Shown here one piece after another: positions 53,676 to 61,912 of a stretch of DNA of 64,000 nucleotides. Positions within the stretch are counted from its first letter, which is position 1. Each line of letters opens with the position of its first letter. A program made the position numbers and the translations under genes. The stretch covers positions 1 to 64,000 of the forward strand of contig NZ_JAMBNZ010000010.1 in the NCBI RefSeq assembly GCF_023715365.1, written 5' to 3'. Source of the DNA: Georgenia satyanarayanai. GTDB taxonomy: Bacteria; Actinomycetota; Actinomycetes; Actinomycetales; Actinomycetaceae. The notes beneath the pieces were generated by a model that was given only the letters and a program-made list of their open reading frames with translations, made no database searches and was not told the origin of the DNA.

Positions 53676-54626
53676 GTGGAGCTGTACGACGTGCACCCCG
53701 AGGCAGGGGACGTCCACGCGCGAGTGCTCGTCAACGCGCTGACGGGCGCCATGGACGCGGGGCACGCGGCCGCGCTCGCCGCGCGCCACCTCACCGCCAC
53801 CCTCGAGCACCAGCGCCTGCTCACCTTCCGCGCCGACGAGCTCATCGACTACCGGGCGCACCGGCCGCCGATGACCTTCGAGAACTGGCGCTGGACGGAC
53901 TACGAGGAGCCCTACGTCGTCCTCGACGTGCTGCGTGACGACGAGGGCACCGAGCTGCTCCTCCTTCACGGCACCGAGCCGGACCTGCGGTGGCACGGCT
54001 TCGTCGACGCCGTCATCGACGTCGTCCAGCGCCACGGCGTGCAGCGCACGATCAGCATTCACGGCGTGCCGATGGGCGTGCCGCACACCAGGCCCACGAC
54101 CGTGACCGCCCACGCGAGCGAGTCGGGCCTCATCTCGGCCCAGCCCGAGATCATCGGCACCGTCCAGGTGCCGGGGAGCGTCACCGGGCTCCTCGAGTAC
54201 CGGCTCGGCCAGGCCGGCCACCAGGCCGTCGGCTTCTCCGCCAACGTGCCCCACTACCTCGCCCAGAGCCACTTCCACCAGGCCGCCGCCGAGCTCGTCC
54301 GCCAGACCGCCCGCTCCGGTGAGCTGGCCCTGCCGGTCGGGGACCTCGAGGAGGCGGCCACCGAGGCCGCGAACGAGATCGAGCGTCAGGTGTCCTCGTC
54401 GCCGGAGGTCACCGCGGTCGTCAAGGCCCTCGAGCAGCAGTACGACGCCTTCATGCGCGGCGTGAACCAGGAGACGAAGGCGACCCTCCTCGCCCAGCCC
54501 GTCGACCTCCCTACGGCCGACGAGATCGGTGCCGCCGTCGAGGCGTTCCTCGCCGACCAGGACCTCGCGGGGGACCCCGACGACGCCGCTGGTGAAGGTC
54601 TCCCGGAGCCGCGCGAGGACGCGTAG
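53676..54626 (+). CDS. PAC2-family (proteasome assembly chaperone-like) protein
   Basis: 316-residue member of the actinobacterial PAC2/ATP-grasp-like family. Recognisable segments are DAGHAAALAARHLTATL, LLLLHGTEPDLRWHGFVDAV, the HGVPMGVPHTRP turn, and a C-terminal helical region after residue 245 with EVTAVVKALEQQYDAF. Members of this family lie near proteasome genes in some actinobacteria, but none are visible here and the function is unknown. GTG 53676 has GAGGAGGGAGAA upstream. The 70-bp gap before it contains an imperfect hairpin after the response regulator gene. Confidence 0.87.
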   Translation: MELYDVHPEAGDVHARVLVNALTGAMDAGHAAALAARHLTATLEHQRLLTFRADELIDYRAHRPPMTFENWRWTDYEEPYVVLDVLRDDEGTELLLLHGTEPDLRWHGFVDAVIDVVQRHGVQRTISIHGVPMGVPHTRPTTVTAHASESGLISAQPEIIGTVQVPGSVTGLLEYRLGQAGHQAVGFSANVPHYLAQSHFHQAAAELVRQTARSGELALPVGDLEEAATEAANEIERQVSSSPEVTAVVKALEQQYDAFMRGVNQETKATLLAQPVDLPTADEIGAAVEAFLADQDLAGDPDDAAGEGLPEPREDA

Positions 54627-54832
54627 CGGCCGACGTCGCGCCCCCGGCGGGCGTCCTTCCGATCGCTAGTCACGACGGCGCGGACGTGCCACACTTGTCC
54701 GCGTTGCAGTTGCAGTTCGCTTACGTATGACCCTGGCCAATGGCTGGGCCTAGCACGACGTGGGACGAGGCATTGCGGCACGACGGAGCCGGCACACGGC
54801 CGGTCCCACAACGTCCCCGGAAGGACACTCAC
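54627..54832 (+). promoter_or_regulatory. cspA upstream region with a probable long leader
   Basis: 206 bp without a gene. Around 54695-54727 there is a promoter-like stretch (TTGTCC, then two TTGCAG direct repeats, then TACGTA at 54722-54727), which would give a leader of about 100 nt. Long leaders that refold at low temperature are usual for cold-shock mRNAs; no specific structure is asserted. Confidence 0.4.
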
Positions 54833-55036
54833 ATGGCACAGGGAACCGTGAAGTGGTTCAACGCTGAGAAGGGCTACGGCTTCATCGCCCAGGACGGCGG
54901 CGGCGCCGACGTCTTCGTCCACTACTCCGCGATCGAGTCCGACGGCTACCGCTCCCTCGAGGAGGCACAGCGCGTCGAGTTCGAGATCACGCAGGGCCCC
55001 AAGGGCCCGCAGGCGGAGAGCGTCCGCCCGCTCTGA
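54833..55036 (+). CDS. cspA: Cold-shock protein CspA family
   Basis: 67-residue single cold-shock domain that binds single-stranded RNA and acts as an RNA chaperone. RNP1 KGYGFIAQD and RNP2 VFVHYSAI are intact, with the opening [14 protein letters not shown] 54833 follows GGAAGGAC. A stable hairpin terminates the gene. Confidence 0.97.
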   Translation: MAQGTVKWFNAEKGYGFIAQDGGGADVFVHYSAIESDGYRSLEEAQRVEFEITQGPKGPQAESVRPL

Positions 55037-55046
55037 CACCCGTGGA

Positions 55047-55076
55047 GGGGCTCGCACCGGTGACGGTGCGGGCCCC
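55047..55076. terminator. Terminator hairpin after cspA
   Basis: A 12-bp stem with one G-U wobble (55047-55058 with 55065-55076) closes the loop GGTGAC, placed 10 bp after the cspA stop and 15 bp before the stop of the convergent gene; TTCGTCG follows. Confidence 0.8.
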
Positions 55077-55091
55077 TTCGTCGTCCCCGGC

Positions 55092-55970
55092 TCAGGACTC
55101 GCCGGGTGACGCGACCGGGACGTCGTCGTGGCGGGGGGCGTGTGAGCCGGCGAAGTCGACGAGCTCCTCCCCGGCCACCAGCCGCACCGGCAGCGGGAGC
55201 CCCCGCAACGCCCGGGCCAGGCCCGGCGTCGCGACCGGGTGCGCCGAGCCGACGAGCACGACGTTGCCGTAGCGGCGGCCGCGGAGGATCGCGGGATCGG
55301 CGATGAGCGCGACGTGCGGGTAGACCTCCCGCAGCGTGGCGACCTCGGTGCGGGCCACCGTGAGCGGCGGCCGGTCGGTGAGGTTGACGAGGTACAGGCC
55401 GTCCTCGGTGAGTGCGCTGCGCGCCTCCTCGGCGGCCTCCACCGTCCGCACGTGGTTCGGGACGACGACGCCGGCGAAGACGTCCCGCACGACGACGTCC
55501 CAGGACCCGGGCGTGAGCGTCCCGAGGGCGGCGCGCGCGTCCGCCACCCGCACCCGCAGGCGGGGGGCGCGGGGCAGGTCGAACCACAGCCGCGACAGCC
55601 GGGCGAGCTCCGCGTCGATCTCGACGACGAGCTGGGTCGACCCGGGGCGCGCCGCCTCCACCGCCCGCGGCAGGGCGCAGCCGGCGCCGCCGAGATGGAC
55701 GGCGCGGAGCGGCTCCGGTGCCGGGGCTCCCGCCTCCTCCAGGACGACCGTCATCTGCTGCATGTACTCGAACTCGAGGTGTGCCGGGTCCGCGAGGTCG
55801 ACGTAGGAGCTCTCGGCGTCGTTGATGAAGACGGTGACAGCCGACGGCCGGGAGGGGTCGCGCAGCAGCTCGACCACCCCGGTGGAGGTCCGGACCGGGC
55901 CCTCGGGCAGGTCGGGGAGGGGCAGACGCCTGCTGCGGCCGCGCCGTCGGAGGGCTGGGCGCTCGGGCAT
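55092..55970 (-). CDS. Spermidine synthase-like SAM-dependent enzyme
   Basis: 292-residue soluble protein of the spermidine synthase/methyltransferase fold. An N-terminal beta-rich part (VTVFINDAESSYVDLADPAHLEFEYMQQM) is followed by the nucleotide-binding motif VHLGGAGCALPRAV, acidic VVEIDAELA, RVADARAAL and WDVVVRDVFAG. The diagnostic catalytic Asp pair of true spermidine synthases is not clearly recognisable (the second site reads VVRDVFAG), so polyamine synthesis should not be assumed. ATG 55970 has a -10 6 bp upstream that forms a palindrome with the dinB -10. Confidence 0.82.
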   Translation of the reverse strand: MPERPALRRRGRSRRLPLPDLPEGPVRTSTGVVELLRDPSRPSAVTVFINDAESSYVDLADPAHLEFEYMQQMTVVLEEAGAPAPEPLRAVHLGGAGCALPRAVEAARPGSTQLVVEIDAELARLSRLWFDLPRAPRLRVRVADARAALGTLTPGSWDVVVRDVFAGVVVPNHVRTVEAAEEARSALTEDGLYLVNLTDRPPLTVARTEVATLREVYPHVALIADPAILRGRRYGNVVLVGSAHPVATPGLARALRGLPLPVRLVAGEELVDFAGSHAPRHDDVPVASPGES

Positions 55971-55976
55971 GCGCCC

Positions 55977-55986
55977 AGGCTAGCCT
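55977..55986. promoter_or_regulatory. Palindromic -10 shared by two divergent genes
   Basis: AGGCTAGCCT reads TAGCCT on both strands. The minus-strand copy (55982-55977) is 6 bp from the ATG of the spermidine synthase-like gene. The plus-strand copy (55981-55986) is 10 bp from the ATG of dinB. The two hexamers overlap by two bases, so only one polymerase can open this site at a time. Confidence 0.65.
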
Positions 55987-55996
55987 TGAACACGAC

Positions 55997-57319
55997 ATGA
56001 GCAGAGGCGAGCGCAGCGCCGCGGCCCGGCGCGACTGGGGCAGCGACGACACGGGCACGAGCGTCCTCCACGTCGACATGGACGCCTTCTTCGCCGCCGT
56101 CGAGCTCCTCGACCGTCCCGACCTCCTCGGCTGGCCGGTCATCGTCGGTGGCGAGCAGCGCGGCGTCGTCCTGTCCGCCACCTACGAGGCCCGGCGCTTC
56201 GGCGTGCACTCAGCGATGCCGATGTCGCGGGCGCGAGCGCTGTGCCCGCAGGCCGTCGTCCTGCCGCCCCACCACGACACGTACACCCGCGTCTCGCGGC
56301 AGGTCATGGCGATCCTCGCCGACGTCACTCCCGTCATGGAGAAGGTGAGCATCGACGAGGCCTTCCTCGACGTGTCCGGCGCCCGGCGGCGGCTCGGCCC
56401 CCCGGTGGCGATCGCCCGTGCCCTGCGCGAGCGCATCCACCGCGAGCTGGGCGTTCCCGCGTCCGTGGGAGTGGCGGCGACCAAGTTCGTCGCCAAGCTC
56501 GCGTCCAGCCACGCGAAGCCCGACGGGCTGCTCCTCGTCCCGCGCGAGGCCACGCTTCCCTTCCTCCACTCCCTGCCCGTGGGAGCGCTGTGGGGCGTGG
56601 GGGAGCGCACGCGCGAGCGGCTCCACGTCCACGGCATCGACACCGTGGAGGCGCTCGCCGCCCAGCCGGTGCGCACGCTCCACAGGATCCTCGGGGTGGC
56701 GGCGGGGCAGCGGCTGCACGACCTCGCGGGCGGGCGCGACCCGCGCGCCGTGGAGCCGGAGCGGGTGGAGAAGTCCGTCGGCACCGAGACGACCTTCGCC
56801 GCGGACGTCACCGACCGGGCGACCCTCGAGGCGGTCCTCCTCGACCAGGCGCACCGCACCGCCGCGCGGCTGCGCGCCGCCGGCATGGTCGGCCGCACCG
56901 TGGCGCTCAAGGTGCGCTTCTCGGACTTCCGGACGATCAGCCGCTCGCGTGCCACCGAGGCGACGGACGTCGCGCACGACGTCTTCGCCGTCACCCGCTC
57001 GCTCCTCGACGACGTCGCGCTGCCGCCGGGCGGTGTACGCCTCGTCGGGGTGCGGGTCGAGCAGCTGCAGCCGGCCGGTGAGGGCGTCCAGCTCCGCCTC
57101 GACGAGGACGACAACCGGCGCGAGGCGGAGACGGCGATGGACACGATCCGACGGCGTTTCGGGCCCGCGGCGCTGCGTCCGGCATCCCTTCTCGAGCGCT
57201 CCGCGGAGCCGGGAGCGGGCCCGTCCGAAGGGCCGGAGCCGACGGCGGGGGGCAGTCGGCAGCGCCGCTGGGAAGAGTCGGGCTCCGGTCGGCTTTCCCC
57301 CGGCGCTCCGGGGACCTAA
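55997..57319 (+). CDS. dinB: DNA polymerase IV (DinB)
   Basis: Y-family translesion polymerase. Catalytic VDMDAFFAAVE (first metal-binding Asp), YEARRFGVHSAMP, and the SIDEAFLDVSG acidic pair are present, followed by the helix-hairpin-helix thumb region GVGERTRERLHVHGIDTVEALA and the little-finger domain. 440 residues. After about residue 395 an Arg/Gly/Pro/Glu-rich tail follows the conserved part, and no clear beta-clamp QL-type peptide was identified at the end. No LexA box was seen upstream. The stop TAA is part of the -10 of the next gene. Confidence 0.95.
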   Translation: MSRGERSAAARRDWGSDDTGTSVLHVDMDAFFAAVELLDRPDLLGWPVIVGGEQRGVVLSATYEARRFGVHSAMPMSRARALCPQAVVLPPHHDTYTRVSRQVMAILADVTPVMEKVSIDEAFLDVSGARRRLGPPVAIARALRERIHRELGVPASVGVAATKFVAKLASSHAKPDGLLLVPREATLPFLHSLPVGALWGVGERTRERLHVHGIDTVEALAAQPVRTLHRILGVAAGQRLHDLAGGRDPRAVEPERVEKSVGTETTFAADVTDRATLEAVLLDQAHRTAARLRAAGMVGRTVALKVRFSDFRTISRSRATEATDVAHDVFAVTRSLLDDVALPPGGVRLVGVRVEQLQPAGEGVQLRLDEDDNRREAETAMDTIRRRFGPAALRPASLLERSAEPGAGPSEGPEPTAGGSRQRRWEESGSGRLSPGAPGT

Positions 57320-57322
57320 ACT
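57317..57322 (+). promoter_or_regulatory. -10 element of the DUF3040 gene
   Basis: TAAACT includes the dinB stop TAA; the DUF3040 start is 50 bp downstream. Confidence 0.45.
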
Positions 57323-57371
57323 TGGGTCAGTCGCCCTCGTGGAGGGCACCTCGACCAGGATCGGAGGACCG

Positions 57372-57755
57372 ATGCCTCTTTCTGAGTATGAGCAGCGGGT
57401 GCTCAGCCAGATGGAGCAGCAGCTCCGTTCCGACCCCCGCCTGGTGAGCACCTTCACCTCCGAGCAGCGCTACTCGGGCCGTCGCCTCGCCCTCGGGACG
57501 CTGGCCGTCCTCGCCGGCCTCGCGATGCTCGTGGGAGGCGTCGCCGCCTCCCTCGTGTGGCTCGGTGTCCTCGGCTTCGTCGCGATGCTCGGGGGAGTCA
57601 TGCTCGCGATCTCCAAGCCGCGGAACGGCGCGCCCAAGGCGCCGTCCTCCCGGCCGCGGGCCGGAGGGCCCGCCGCCGCGCCGCCGCGCCACGGCGGCTT
57701 CATGCAGCGTCTCGAGGAGCGCTGGGACCGCCGCCGCGACGAGCACGGCCGCTGA
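57372..57755 (+). CDS. DUF3040 membrane protein
   Basis: 127-residue protein of the actinobacterial DUF3040 family: cytoplasmic MPLSEYEQRVLSQMEQQL opening, a basic turn (RYSGRRLAL), two closely spaced transmembrane helices (about 38-58 and 62-82) and a Pro/Arg-rich tail with FMQRLEERWDRRRDE. Function unknown; the family usually lies upstream of mraZ and the division cluster, as here. ATG 57372 has TCGGAGG upstream. Confidence 0.9.
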   Translation: MPLSEYEQRVLSQMEQQLRSDPRLVSTFTSEQRYSGRRLALGTLAVLAGLAMLVGGVAASLVWLGVLGFVAMLGGVMLAISKPRNGAPKAPSSRPRAGGPAAAPPRHGGFMQRLEERWDRRRDEHGR

Positions 57756-57772
57756 CCCACTCCCTTCTCGCA

Positions 57773-57806
57773 AGAGCCGGACTCCTCACCTGAGGAGTCC
57801 GGCTCT
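57773..57806. terminator. Terminator hairpin made of the GCCGGATTCC-type repeat
   Basis: AGAGCCGGACTCCTCA (57773-57788) and its exact reverse complement (57791-57806) flank CC, giving a 14-bp stem with a 6-base loop in practice. It starts 17 bp after the DUF3040 stop and belongs to the same repeat family as 1-284 and 36690-36797. Confidence 0.85.
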
Positions 57807-57986
57807 CGGCGTCTGAGGGCCCCTCCCTCCGTCGGCCGCGCCACATCGCTCCTCCGGCCGCCCCCCACATCGCTCCACCGGTGGGGCCCACCGCCCTCCA
57901 CCGTGCTCCCCGGCGGGCGGGCAGGCGGATCACCGGCCATGCGGGCCGGGTGACGACGCGCCGACGCCGTCTCCGGTGAAGATCTC

Positions 57987-58002
57987 CTCCACTTCTCTCC
58001 AC
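57987..58002 (-). promoter_or_regulatory. MraZ-box-like pair, minus strand
   Basis: On the minus strand GTGGAG-AGAA-GTGGAG, a direct repeat with 10-bp period like known MraZ operators. The 375-bp gap 57756-58130 holds the repeat hairpin, this site and the mraZ promoter; nothing else was recognised. Confidence 0.4.
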
Positions 58003-58057
58003 CCCGGCTGACCTGCGGCGACGCCGTGGGAAGTGGGTGGCGTGACGCGTCTTTCCA

Positions 58058-58089
58058 TTGACGGGGGAGGGAAGTGGAGTAATGTGGGG
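58058..58089 (+). promoter_or_regulatory. mraZ promoter with overlapping MraZ-box-like repeat
   Basis: TTGACG (58058-58063), a 16-bp spacer and TAATGT (58080-58085) form a near-consensus housekeeping promoter. GTGGAG-TAAT-GTGGGG (58074-58089) overlaps the -10 and matches the minus-strand pair at 57987-58002 in layout, as expected for autorepression by MraZ. Confidence 0.7.
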
Positions 58090-58130
58090 CGCAATGGCGG
58101 CGAGTGGTTCGGTGAAGGGTGGTGGACTGC

Positions 58131-58562
58131 GTGTTCCTCGGCACCTACCACCCGCGCCTGGACGACAAGGGCCGCCTGATCCTGCCCGCCAAGTTCCGCG
58201 ACCAGCTCGCCGGGGGTCTGGTCCTCACCAAGGGCCAGGAGCGCTGCCTGGCGGCCTACCCGATGCGGGAGTTCGAGGAGATCCACGAGCAGCTGCGCAA
58301 GGCGCCGATCACCGACCGGCGCGTGCGTGACTACTCCCGCGTCCTGCTCGCCGGAGCCACCGACGAGCAGCCCGACAAACAGGGCCGCATCACCATCCCG
58401 CCCCACCTGCGCCAGTACGCCGGCCTCGAGCGCGAGCTCGCCGTCATCGGGACGGGCTCGCGGGTGGAGATCTGGTCCGCCCCCGCGTGGGACGACTACC
58501 TGGCCGCCTCCGAGGACGCCTTCGCCGACACGGCCGAGGAGGTGGTCCCCGGACTCTTCTGA
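58131..58562 (+). CDS. mraZ: Transcriptional regulator MraZ
   Basis: AbrB-like DNA-binding protein that represses the division and cell wall cluster. Two SpoVT/AbrB-type halves are visible: [23 protein letters not shown] near the start and [19 protein letters not shown] in the middle. GTG 58131 is chosen because MraZ proteins begin at the FLGTYHPR strand, giving 143 residues, the mycobacterial length; GTG 58119 and 58122 are in frame upstream. An MraZ-box-like repeat overlaps its promoter. Confidence 0.95.
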   Translation: MFLGTYHPRLDDKGRLILPAKFRDQLAGGLVLTKGQERCLAAYPMREFEEIHEQLRKAPITDRRVRDYSRVLLAGATDEQPDKQGRITIPPHLRQYAGLERELAVIGTGSRVEIWSAPAWDDYLAASEDAFADTAEEVVPGLF

Positions 58563-58721
58563 CGCACCCGACCTCCGCACGACGAGGTCTCTCACCGCGA
58601 CTCTGACGCACTTCCCCGGCGCCAGAGCCCGGCGGCGGGAGTCCTGGTCGGGTGGTGGAGGGCCCCCGACCGCCCCAGTGGCACGACCGAGCAGCACCAG
58701 ACCGAGACAGGGAGGAGGGCC

Positions 58722-59723
58722 ATGACCGAGGACCGCAGCGCCGCCGAGCGCCACGTCCCCGTGCTCGCCGCACGCTGCCTCGACCTCCTCGCCCCGGCCC
58801 TCGAGCGGCCGGGCACCGTGCTCGTCGACACGACCCTCGGCATGGGCGGGCACAGCGAGCTCGCGCTGCAGCGCTTCCCCGAGGCCCGGGTCGTCGGCAT
58901 CGACCGTGACCCGCAGGCCATCGCGCTCGCCGGTGACCGGCTCGCCCCCTTCGGGGAGCGCTTCACCGCCGTCCACGCCGTCTACGACGACATCGACCGG
59001 GTGGCCGCGGAGCACGCGCCCGGAGGAGTGGACGGGATCCTCATGGACCTCGGCGTCTCCTCCCTCCAGCTCGACGAGGCCGACCGCGGCTTCGCCTACG
59101 CCCAGGACGCCCCGCTCGACATGCGGATGGACCCCACGCGCGGCATGAGCGCCGCGGAGCTCCTCGCCACGGCGTCGGTCGGTGAGCTGAGTCGCATCCT
59201 GCGTGACTACGGGGAGGAGCGCTTCGCCAAGCGCGTCGCCTCCTCCATCGTCCGCCGCCGGGAGCAGCAGCCGATCCTGCGGACGGGCGAGCTCGTCGAC
59301 CTCGTCCGCGCCGCCATCCCCGCCGCCACCCGCCGCACCGGCGGCAACCCCGCCAAGCGGACGTTCCAGGCGCTGCGCATCGCCGTCAACGACGAGCTCG
59401 CCGTCCTCGAGCGGACGCTGCCGCGCGCGCTGGAGTCGCTCGCCGTCGGCGGCCGGATCGTCGTCATGGCCTACCACTCCCTGGAGGACCGGGCCGTCAA
59501 GCGGGCCCTGGCCCGCGGAGCGACGTCCTCGGCGCCGCCGGACTTCCCGGTCGAGCCCGAGACCCACAAGCCCTACCTCACGCTGCTCACGCGCGGCGCG
59601 GAGGAGGCCGACGACGCCGAGCGCGCCGCCAACCCCCGGGCCACCTCTGTCCGCCTGCGCGCCGCCGAGCGCACCCGCCCCACTCCCGACCACATGCGTC
59701 CACGAACAAGGAGCGCCGCATGA
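58722..59723 (+). CDS. rsmH: 16S rRNA m4C1402 methyltransferase RsmH
   Basis: N4-methylates C1402 in the ribosomal P site. The 333-residue product opens [13 protein letters not shown] and has the SAM-binding [52 protein letters not shown] and [14 protein letters not shown] 58722 has GGGAGGAGG upstream. The stop overlaps the ftsL start by 4 bp. Confidence 0.97.
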   Translation: MTEDRSAAERHVPVLAARCLDLLAPALERPGTVLVDTTLGMGGHSELALQRFPEARVVGIDRDPQAIALAGDRLAPFGERFTAVHAVYDDIDRVAAEHAPGGVDGILMDLGVSSLQLDEADRGFAYAQDAPLDMRMDPTRGMSAAELLATASVGELSRILRDYGEERFAKRVASSIVRRREQQPILRTGELVDLVRAAIPAATRRTGGNPAKRTFQALRIAVNDELAVLERTLPRALESLAVGGRIVVMAYHSLEDRAVKRALARGATSSAPPDFPVEPETHKPYLTLLTRGAEEADDAERAANPRATSVRLRAAERTRPTPDHMRPRTRSAA

Positions 59724-60103
59724 GTGCGATGCCCGCCCGTACCGCCGCCGTCGAGCCGCGCCGGTCCTGGCGCCCGCGGCTCCAGGTCGTGCGCAGCCCC
59801 GCGCCGGCCCGGTCCCTGGTGCCCTACCTCCTGCTGTGCGCGACGATCCTCCTCGGCTCGCTCGTCGCCGCGCTGCTCATCAACACCCAGATGGCCGTGG
59901 ACGCCTATGCCATCCACGACGCCACGCAGAACCTCAACCGGCTCGAGGAGGCCCAGACCGCGCTCGTGCAGCAGGTCGAGGAGGCCGGCTCGCCCGCCAG
60001 CCTCCAGCGCCGCGCCGAGGAGCTCGGCATGGAGCCCGCCGAGCGGGTCGACTTCATCTCCCTGCGGGAGGGCACGATCCTGGGCGGGAGTGACGCGGAG
60101 TGA
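59720..60103 (+). CDS. ftsL: FtsL-like division protein
   Basis: 127-residue bitopic protein: basic cytoplasmic N-terminus, one transmembrane helix (about 34-55), then a heptad-rich coiled coil ([20 protein letters not shown]) and the short family-typical stretch [12 protein letters not shown]. FtsL scaffolds FtsQ/FtsB and FtsW/FtsI at the septum. Sequence identity in this family is low, so assignment rests on topology and position between rsmH and ftsI, with 4-bp overlaps on both sides. Confidence 0.85.
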   Translation: MSAMPARTAAVEPRRSWRPRLQVVRSPAPARSLVPYLLLCATILLGSLVAALLINTQMAVDAYAIHDATQNLNRLEEAQTALVQQVEEAGSPASLQRRAEELGMEPAERVDFISLREGTILGGSDAE

Positions 60104-61851
60104 GTGGCCGCACCCTCGTCCGGCGTCATAACGCCGTCCTCGCCGTCGTCCTCGCGATCGTCATCGTCTTCGCCGGCCGCCTCGTCTACGTCCAGGCCCT
60201 CGAGGGTCCGCGCCTGGCCGAGGACGCGCTCAACAGCCGCCTCTCGCACGCCACGATCCAGGCCATGCGCGGTGACATCCTCGACGCCAACGGGGAGGTG
60301 CTCGCCACCTCCGTCCAGCGCTACAACGTCGGCGTCAACCAGCTGAAGGTCCGCGAGTTCCAGGCGGAGATCGACGGTGAGGAGAAGGAGGGCGCCGTCG
60401 CCGCGGCCGCTCTTCTCGCCCCGGTCCTGGCCCGGGACCCCGCCGAGCTCGGCGCGGACATGGTCGGTGACTCGACCTTCGCCTACATCGCCCGCGGCCT
60501 CACCCCGGAGGAGTGGCGCGAGGTCCAGGCGCTGAAGATCCCCGGCATCGAGCCGGAGCAGACCACCGAGCGGCTCTACCCCAACGGCAACACCGCCGGC
60601 AACGTCCTCGGCTACGTCGGGCGCGACAACGAGGGGCTCGCCGGCCTCGAGCTCACCTTCGAGGAGCAGCTGCGCGGCATGCCGGGCAGCAGCGTGGTCG
60701 AGATCGGCCGCACCGGTCAGTCCATCCCCACGGGGCTGCGCGAGACGGTCCCCGCCGAGCCGGGCGACACCGTCCACACCACGATCGACCGGGACGTCCA
60801 GTTCCGCGCGCAGCAGATCATCGACGAGACGAACGACACCTTCAAGGCGGCGTGGAGCGCGATGGTCGTCCAGGAGATCGGCACCGGCCGCATCCTGGCC
60901 ATCGCCGACTCTGACGCCGTCGACCCCAGCAACTACCAGGCCAGCCCCCCGGAGAACCGTGGCTCACGCGCCGTGCAGGCCGCCTACGAGAACGGCTCGA
61001 CCGGCAAGCTCCCCACCGTCGCCGCTGCCGTCGACACCGGAGCGGTCACCCCGACGACGACGTTCACCACACCTGACCGGTTCACCACGCCGTCCGGTCA
61101 GACGTTCTCCGACGCCGACCCGCACGCGACCGAGCAGATGACCGTCGCGGGGATCCTCGCGACCTCCTCGAACACCGGAACCGTGCAGATCGGTGACCGG
61201 ATCAGCGACGAGGAACGCTACGAGTACTTCCGTGCCTTCGGGATGGGGGAGCGCACGGGCATCGAGCTGCCGGGCGAGAGCCCCGGCATGCTCGCCGCGC
61301 CCGAGTCCTGGGACGGCCGCCAGCGCTACACGACGATGTTCGGCCAGGGCCTGGCCGTCAACCTCCTCCAGAACACCGCCATCGCCGCCGCGCTGGGCAA
61401 CGGGGGGACCTACCACGCGCCGCGGCTGGTGGACGGCACGACGGACGCGACGGGGCGCTTCCACGCCGCGGAGGTGCCCGAGGGCAGGCAGGTGGTGAGC
61501 GAGGAGACGGCCGCGCAGATGGTGACGATGATGGAGGGCGTCGTCAACCAGGAGGGCACCGGGGTGCTCGGCCAGCTCGACGGCTACCGCCTCGCCGGCA
61601 AGACCGGCACCGCGCAGGTGCCGGACGAGAACGGCAACCTCACCCGCACGGTCGCGAACTTCGTCGGCGTTGCCCCTGCGGACGACCCGCAGTTCGCCGT
61701 CGGCATCGTCGTGTACCACCCGCGCCACCAGGCGCCGTCCTCGATCATCGCCGCGCCGGCGTTCAAGGACATCGCGGGCTACACGCTGCAGCACCTCGGC
61801 ATCCCTCCGTCAACGACGCCAGCGTCACTCTTCCCGATGCGGGCAGAGTGA
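60100..61851 (+). CDS. ftsI: Peptidoglycan D,D-transpeptidase FtsI (PBP3)
   Basis: Septal class B penicillin-binding protein. N-terminal anchor helix (about 12-30), pedestal domain (RGDILDANGEVLATS; GRDNEGLAGLELTFEEQLRG) and transpeptidase domain with SxxK at Ser300-Lys303, SSN at 356-358 and KTGT at 501-504. The active-site context reads YENGSTGK, where the family usually has YEPGSTFK; the catalytic Ser and Lys are kept. The product is 583 residues. GTG 60100 overlaps the ftsL stop. murE, normally next, is absent. Confidence 0.95.
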   Translation: MSGRTLVRRHNAVLAVVLAIVIVFAGRLVYVQALEGPRLAEDALNSRLSHATIQAMRGDILDANGEVLATSVQRYNVGVNQLKVREFQAEIDGEEKEGAVAAAALLAPVLARDPAELGADMVGDSTFAYIARGLTPEEWREVQALKIPGIEPEQTTERLYPNGNTAGNVLGYVGRDNEGLAGLELTFEEQLRGMPGSSVVEIGRTGQSIPTGLRETVPAEPGDTVHTTIDRDVQFRAQQIIDETNDTFKAAWSAMVVQEIGTGRILAIADSDAVDPSNYQASPPENRGSRAVQAAYENGSTGKLPTVAAAVDTGAVTPTTTFTTPDRFTTPSGQTFSDADPHATEQMTVAGILATSSNTGTVQIGDRISDEERYEYFRAFGMGERTGIELPGESPGMLAAPESWDGRQRYTTMFGQGLAVNLLQNTAIAAALGNGGTYHAPRLVDGTTDATGRFHAAEVPEGRQVVSEETAAQMVTMMEGVVNQEGTGVLGQLDGYRLAGKTGTAQVPDENGNLTRTVANFVGVAPADDPQFAVGIVVYHPRHQAPSSIIAAPAFKDIAGYTLQHLGIPPSTTPASLFPMRAE

Positions 61852-61863
61852 GCCGGCTGCGGA

Positions 61864-61869
61864 TAGATT
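61864..61869 (+). promoter_or_regulatory. Likely -10 of murF-mraY
   Basis: TAGATT lies in the 61-bp ftsI-murF gap, the widest gap in the cluster after rsmH, and would give a leader of about 35-40 nt. Confidence 0.45.
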
Positions 61870-61912
61870 GTCGAGACGTGACTCCAGACGACCAGCTCCG
61901 GTGGGGGCAGCC

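Noticed and set aside
55940-56000. LexA box controlling dinB
   Set aside because: Only the palindromic -10 is present; no TCGAAC/GTTCGA half-sites.
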